The translations under genes and the position numbers were made by a program. From CAZPWQ01 sp964590495 (GTDB taxonomy: Bacteria; Bacteroidota; Rhodothermia; Balneolales; Balneolaceae): a stretch of DNA of 7,134 nt. Location: positions 1 through 7,134 of the forward strand of contig CAZPWQ010000147.1 of the NCBI GenBank assembly GCA_964590495.1, in the 5' to 3' direction. A model generated the notes under the pieces. The model ran no database searches, was not told the DNA's origin, and was given only the letters and a program-made list of their open reading frames with translations. Below, in pieces: positions 4,969 through 7,134 of the stretch (the stretch's first letter is position 1; each line of letters starts with the position of its first letter).

Positions 4969-6705
4969 TTACTTTTTATTTGATTGCCATTTTTTGAAAA
5001 GCTCGTTTACCTCTTCTATAGTATTACACTCCAAAACATCTGCCGACAACTGTTCCATTTCGCTCAGAGAATGCTGCATCAATAATGTTTTAACCGCCGG
5101 AATTGATGAAGGACTCATACTCAGATCATAAATTCCCATTCCCACCAGGCAACAGGCTGATACCGGATCGGAAGCGAGTTCACCGCAAACGCTGATTTCA
5201 ACATTATTTCTTTGAGCAGCCCCGGCCGTCATTTTAATTAATTCCCAAATAGCGGGATAACGCTGATCGTAAAGGTGGGAAATTAACTCATTTCCCCGAT
5301 CTACCGCCATTGTATATTGGGTTAAATCATTAGTGCCAATACTTAAAAAATCAACGTGCCGGGCAAATTTTCCAGCCTGAACTGCTACACTCGGTACTTC
5401 AACCATTATTCCAAGCTGTAACTGTTCATCAGCCTGAATACCATTTTCGATGAGTGATCCCTGTTCATCCTTAATTATCTCTTTTAGCTGCATTACTTCT
5501 TCCATACAGGAAATCATGGGTACTAAAATTCGAACTCTGCCCGGATTTTCTGCTGCCACTTTCAATATTGCCTTTAACTGTGCACGCAAAAGATGCTTTT
5601 CGTCAAGGAGCATACGTATGCCCCGCCATCCCAGAAAAGGATTATGCTCTTTTTCGCCAAGGTTAAAAAATTTATCCCCCCCGGCATCAAATAACCGTAT
5701 AGTCACCGGATGTTTTCCGGCACCTTCCAGTATAGCAGTGTAAAAAGCCTCCTGTTTTTTCTGGTCTCCAAATCGATCGCGATGCAGGTAAATAGACTCC
5801 GTACGCAGTAATCCTATCCCCTCGGCACAAAATTCCTTAATATTCGCTAATTCTTCTTTAAACTCAATATTGGCACGCAGAATAAAAGATTTACCGTCAT
5901 CAGTTATTGATGGTTTGATGCAAATCTCTTTTTGGTTTTCAAATTTATTCCGCTCTTTATCCAACTTTTCCCGGAACTGGTTCCGGGTTTTTTCGCCGGG
6001 ATTGAGAATAATGGCTCCGGCTTTCCCATCAAGTATTACCTGCCTTACCTGATCGACATATTTCGTCGCCTTCTTGACGCCAACCACAGCAGGAATATTT
6101 ATCGCCCTTGCAATTATAGCCGCATGCGATGTTCGGCCGCCGTGGTCCATAATTATGCCTTTAATATTATATTCGGCAAGTTCGATAACCTCCCGCGGAC
6201 TCAATTCTTTGGCCACTACAATTCGTCCGGTAGCACCCTCAAAATCGATTTGCTGGTCGTTTACTATTTGTATCAGGCGATCACGAACGTCGGAAATATC
6301 TACTGTACTTTCTATAAATTTCTTCGTGTCGCGCTGGTTAATTATTTCAAGAAACTCCTCAAAAACCTGCTGGATGGCATAATCAGCCGGCAAATGATCT
6401 TTCTTTATCCTAGTCTTAATGCGTTTACACAGATCAGGATCGTTAATCATTTCAACCTGAGAACGAATGAGCTTATCCGCATTATCATCCAGCTCATCAT
6501 TCAGCAAAAGTTCAAGCTCTTCCTTTGCTTTTTCCCGGGCCTGTTTAAATTGGTACAAATGCTCTTCAACTTCACTTTCATTTATTTTTCGAAAAGATAT
6601 AGACATATTTTCCCGATTATAAAATATAGCATCTCCCATTGCCAGTCCGGGCGAACCGGCTGAACCCTTCAGCTTAACCTCTTTATAATTCTCTTTTTGG
6701 TACAT
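4969..6705 (-). CDS. ptsI: Phosphoenolpyruvate--protein phosphotransferase (PTS enzyme I)
   Basis: First enzyme of the sugar phosphotransferase relay: it takes phosphate from PEP on a histidine and passes it to HPr. From ATG at 6705 it has 578 residues, within the normal 570-590. The order is an N-terminal region beginning LKGSAGSPGLAMGDA (12-26), an HPr-binding helical part (about 40-140), and the swivelling phosphohistidine domain with GGRTSHAAI (189-197; H194 is the phosphorylated residue). The PEP-binding TIM barrel follows: GLLRTE (298-303), TIRLFDAGGDK (335-345), GIMVEVPS (432-439), IGTNDLTQYT (456-465) and VCGELA (506-511; C507 catalytic). All expected key residues are present. TTG (6738) and ATG (6732) lie upstream in frame but overlap ptsH; the 6705 start leaves a 7-nt gap. 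It pairs with the HPr gene immediately upstream. No EII gene is in the window. Confidence 0.97.
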   Translation of the reverse strand: MYQKENYKEVKLKGSAGSPGLAMGDAIFYNRENMSISFRKINESEVEEHLYQFKQAREKAKEELELLLNDELDDNADKLIRSQVEMINDPDLCKRIKTRIKKDHLPADYAIQQVFEEFLEIINQRDTKKFIESTVDISDVRDRLIQIVNDQQIDFEGATGRIVVAKELSPREVIELAEYNIKGIIMDHGGRTSHAAIIARAINIPAVVGVKKATKYVDQVRQVILDGKAGAIILNPGEKTRNQFREKLDKERNKFENQKEICIKPSITDDGKSFILRANIEFKEELANIKEFCAEGIGLLRTESIYLHRDRFGDQKKQEAFYTAILEGAGKHPVTIRLFDAGGDKFFNLGEKEHNPFLGWRGIRMLLDEKHLLRAQLKAILKVAAENPGRVRILVPMISCMEEVMQLKEIIKDEQGSLIENGIQADEQLQLGIMVEVPSVAVQAGKFARHVDFLSIGTNDLTQYTMAVDRGNELISHLYDQRYPAIWELIKMTAGAAQRNNVEISVCGELASDPVSACCLVGMGIYDLSMSPSSIPAVKTLLMQHSLSEMEQLSADVLECNTIEEVNELFKKWQSNKK

Positions 6706-6712
6706 TCTGTTT

Positions 6713-6979
6713 TTAGTCTTCTCCAAACCCATTTTCAATTAAGTCAACAATGGCTTCTGCAGCCTCCTCTTCATCGGGACCTTTAATTTCTAATTCAAGT
6801 TCGGCGCCTTGTTCAGCTGCCAGGGTCATAACTCCTAAAATACTTTTTCCATTTACCTTGTATCCATACATGTGAATATAAAACTCTGATGTGAATTTAC
6901 TTGCCAATTTTACCAATGAAGCAGCAGGGCGTGCATGCAGTCCTGCTTCGTTAACAATTTTAACTTTTTTTTTAATCAT
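6713..6979 (-). CDS. ptsH: Phosphocarrier protein HPr
   Basis: Small cytosolic phosphocarrier that receives phosphate from EI on a histidine and hands it to EIIA domains. The 88-residue length is normal. The active-site motif GLHARPAAS spans 13-21 with H15 and R17. The regulatory region VNGKSILGVMTL (42-53) keeps S46, the residue phosphorylated by HPr kinase in Gram-positive and many other bacteria, so an HprK partner is likely (inference). The tail is rich in Glu/Asp as usual. The ATG at 6979 is preceded by an AT-rich leader with no strong Shine-Dalgarno sequence. It is the first gene of the minus-strand run visible here; the true operon start may lie beyond 7134. Confidence 0.97.
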   Translation of the reverse strand: MIKKKVKIVNEAGLHARPAASLVKLASKFTSEFYIHMYGYKVNGKSILGVMTLAAEQGAELELEIKGPDEEEAAEAIVDLIENGFGED

Positions 6980-7041
6980 TCTTGCATTTAAAAATTAGAC
7001 TTCTAAAAATGATAATAATTACAGCAACTATCCACAGTTAT

Positions 7042-7072
7042 CAGTGATCAATGTGACAGTGAACAGTGATCA
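7042..7072. repeat. Short direct repeat CAGTGATCA upstream of ptsH
   Basis: CAGTGATCA occurs at 7042-7050 and 7064-7072, with a variant CAGTGAACA at 7057-7065 overlapping the second copy. Each copy contains TGATCA or a near match. It lies about 65-95 nt upstream of the ptsH start. It may be a degraded simple-sequence intergenic repeat or a cluster of protein-binding sites; the sequence alone does not decide. Confidence 0.4.
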
Positions 7073-7134
7073 GAGGTTGCTGAATTTAGGTTTTTATATC
7101 AAAATTTAATAAAAGGTTATTTATCATCTGTTCG

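Noticed and set aside
5932..6663. Long plus-strand open frame opposite ptsI (243 codons)
   Set aside because: It is antisense to a fully conserved enzyme I gene, its translation shows no recognisable domain, and it is explained as a shadow of the ptsI codons.
6990..7027. Promoter for ptsH (TAATTTTT at 6997-6990 with TTG at 7027-7025 on the minus strand)
   Set aside because: The spacer is 27 nt, too long for the consensus, and the operon may begin beyond the window, so no promoter is claimed.
7030..7040. DnaA box-like TATCCACAG and a possible replication origin
   Set aside because: A single imperfect box with no cluster, no AT-rich unwinding array and no dnaA or dnaN neighbours.

Overview
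The window looks like a chromosomal housekeeping region of a Balneolota/Rhodothermota- or Bacteroidota-type bacterium. That placement is an inference. It rests on three things: protein resemblance (HPr and EI next to a fused-function phosphoglucose/phosphomannose isomerase, a BirA without DNA-binding domain, and a YjbQ protein), mostly weak Shine-Dalgarno sequences, and a promoter before the tRNA that fits the Bacteroidota pattern TTG-N20-TAnnTTTG.

Layout. Positions 1-299 (+) hold the 3' end of a yjbQ-family gene. Positions 287-423 are a large imperfect inverted repeat that overlaps its stop codon. Positions 512-600 (-) encode tRNA-Ser(GCU), with its promoter at about 612-643. Positions 601-1172 contain no protein gene. 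They hold three related REP-like hairpin repeats (about 686-718, 766-802 and 1081-1115). Between the last two lies a strongly structured segment (849-1021, +) ending in a T-tract terminator, which I read as a candidate stand-alone non-coding RNA. Positions 1022-1080 and 1116-1172 are AT-rich with nothing I can name.

From 6979 down to 1173 six genes run on the minus strand as one tight unit: ptsH - ptsI - pgi/pmi - birA - tilS - hpt. Gaps are 7, 9 and about 43 nt, followed by overlaps of about 29 nt and 1 nt, so co-transcription is likely. HPr and EI form the general PEP-dependent phosphorelay. The isomerase interconverts glucose-6-P or mannose-6-P with fructose-6-P. BirA biotinylates carboxylase subunits, TilS makes lysidine on tRNA-Ile(CAU), and Hpt salvages purines. 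No sugar-specific EII component lies in the window. HPr keeps the regulatory serine, so an HPr kinase is expected elsewhere, perhaps just beyond the right edge (inference).

The protein genes are ordinary and intact. The unusual material is concentrated in 281-1172: the inverted repeat that supplies the yjbQ stop codon, and the candidate structured RNA with alternative folds.
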